Shown: in pieces, positions 63,639-64,000 of the stretch
Position numbering within the stretch: position 1 is the first letter of the stretch
How the letters are laid out: the number at the start of each line of letters is the position of its first letter
From: Saprospiraceae bacterium
GTDB taxonomy: Bacteria; Bacteroidota; Bacteroidia; Chitinophagales; Saprospiraceae
Length of the DNA: 64,000 nucleotides
Reading direction: 5' to 3'
NCBI GenBank assembly: GCA_016720635.1
Contig: JADKKF010000026.1
Location: 1-64,000 of the forward strand
Program-made: the position numbers and the translations under genes
The notes under the pieces: generated by a model
Database searches by the model: none
Told to the model about the DNA's origin: nothing
The model's input: only the letters and a program-made list of their open reading frames with translations

Positions 63639-63947
63639 TTATTCTTCGTTATTGTTTGTAGCGAAAAGATCTATTTGATCTCCATCTACCAATTTTACAT
63701 AAGCCTTCTTCACGGATGGCTTCATTCCTCTCATCACACCAGATTTAGAATATCTTGTTCTAACCTTTCCAGGCATGATAGCTGTATTAACTTCAGTAAC
63801 CGTGACACCGTACAACGCTTGAACTGCATTTTTTATCTCAATCTTATTGGCAGATTTTTCTACTACAAAAGAATATGTATTTGACTTCTCAGCTAATACT
63901 TGCGCTTTTTCAGAAATGATCGGCTTTTTTAATTTAAACTCTGACAT
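63639..63947 (-). CDS. rplW: 50S ribosomal protein L23
   Basis: 102 residues. At the tunnel exit it docks trigger factor and signal recognition particle. FKLKKPIISEKAQVLAEKSNTY and FVVEKSANKIEIKNAVQALYGV identify it. Normal length. It follows rplD by about 20 bp. Confidence 0.95.
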   Translation of the reverse strand: MSEFKLKKPIISEKAQVLAEKSNTYSFVVEKSANKIEIKNAVQALYGVTVTEVNTAIMPGKVRTRYSKSGVMRGMKPSVKKAYVKLVDGDQIDLFATNNNEE

Positions 63948-63966
63948 ACGATTAATTATTTCAATA

Positions 63967-64000
63967 TTAAGCTAAAGTATTAGATAATTTTCCCAAAGCA
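63967..64000 (-). CDS. rplD: 50S ribosomal protein L4, C-terminal end (partial)
   Basis: Only the last ten residues are in the window: ALGKLSNTLA, then TAA (plus-strand 63967-63969). Position just upstream of rplW identifies it as rplD; the gene continues to the right of the window. Confidence 0.75.
   Translation of the reverse strand, partial: ALGKLSNTLA

Overview
The window looks like a chromosomal segment of a Bacteroidota bacterium, most likely a relative of the Saprospiraceae (the family is inferred; the phylum is well supported). Support for the phylum: a secreted protein with a type IX secretion C-terminal domain, HYR-like and PKD-like surface repeats, an S46 dipeptidyl-peptidase, TAnnTTTG/TTG-type promoters without clear Shine-Dalgarno sites, and the typical order secY-map-infA-rpmJ-rpsM-rpsK-rpsD-rpoA-rplQ at the end of the ribosomal operon. 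There is no phage, IS element, CRISPR array, rRNA or tRNA that I can recognise.

Layout. 1-9.4 kb (minus strand): an operon of three secreted proteins. The last gene is a giant repeat-rich surface protein that runs off the left edge. Its N-terminal 1250 residues are intact (CUB-like, PKD-like, two P-domains, HYR-like units), but from about 3.5 kb down to 1 it is broken by many small indels inside an 86-residue and then an 88-residue repeat array. 9.7-11.1 kb: ribH and a membrane-anchored TPR protein. 11.2-20.3 kb: a DPP11-type peptidase, an asparagine-synthetase-B-like secreted protein, an MFS carrier, a CPA1 antiporter, a methyltransferase, a DUF805 protein and a T9SS cargo protein. 20.5-28.9 kb: ftsK, a NadR-like kinase, murA (with Asp in place of the catalytic Cys), a CCG-type Fe-S protein and miaE. 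29.1-41 kb: a queuosine-precursor transporter, kdsD, a phospholipase-C-like protein, a CDF metal exporter, recQ, a HAD phosphatase, recX, a LysM glucosaminidase, dcd and a frameshifted O-antigen ligase-like gene. 41.2-44.7 kb: AT-rich small membrane or lipoprotein genes and a SUMF1-type protein. 44.8-48.7 kb: a short KdpD-like kinase, a KdpE-like regulator and the K+ transporter Kup, a likely potassium-response unit. 49-50.2 kb: a PcaF-like thiolase. 50.2-64 kb: the S10-spc-alpha ribosomal operon (rplD end to rplQ) on the minus strand, closed by a clear terminator.

The most unusual signal is a family of at least seven dispersed intergenic elements of about 85-135 bp (14.8, 18.8, 28.9, 32.3, 33.5, 41.0 and 48.8 kb). 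They share a closing stem whose bases change but whose pairing is kept, two or three inner hairpins, and, in five copies, an invariant GACGGAACCCAyG core. None codes for protein. They look like a structured RNA or a repeated palindromic element that I cannot assign to a known family. A 19-bp palindrome (near AACTTGCAAATTGCAAGTT) occurs three times between 16.4 and 18.75 kb, and the third copy abuts one of these elements.

Several apparent frameshifts (giant gene, 39.03 kb, 40.1 kb) fall in repeats or homopolymer-like runs, so uncorrected long-read errors are a real alternative to gene decay.
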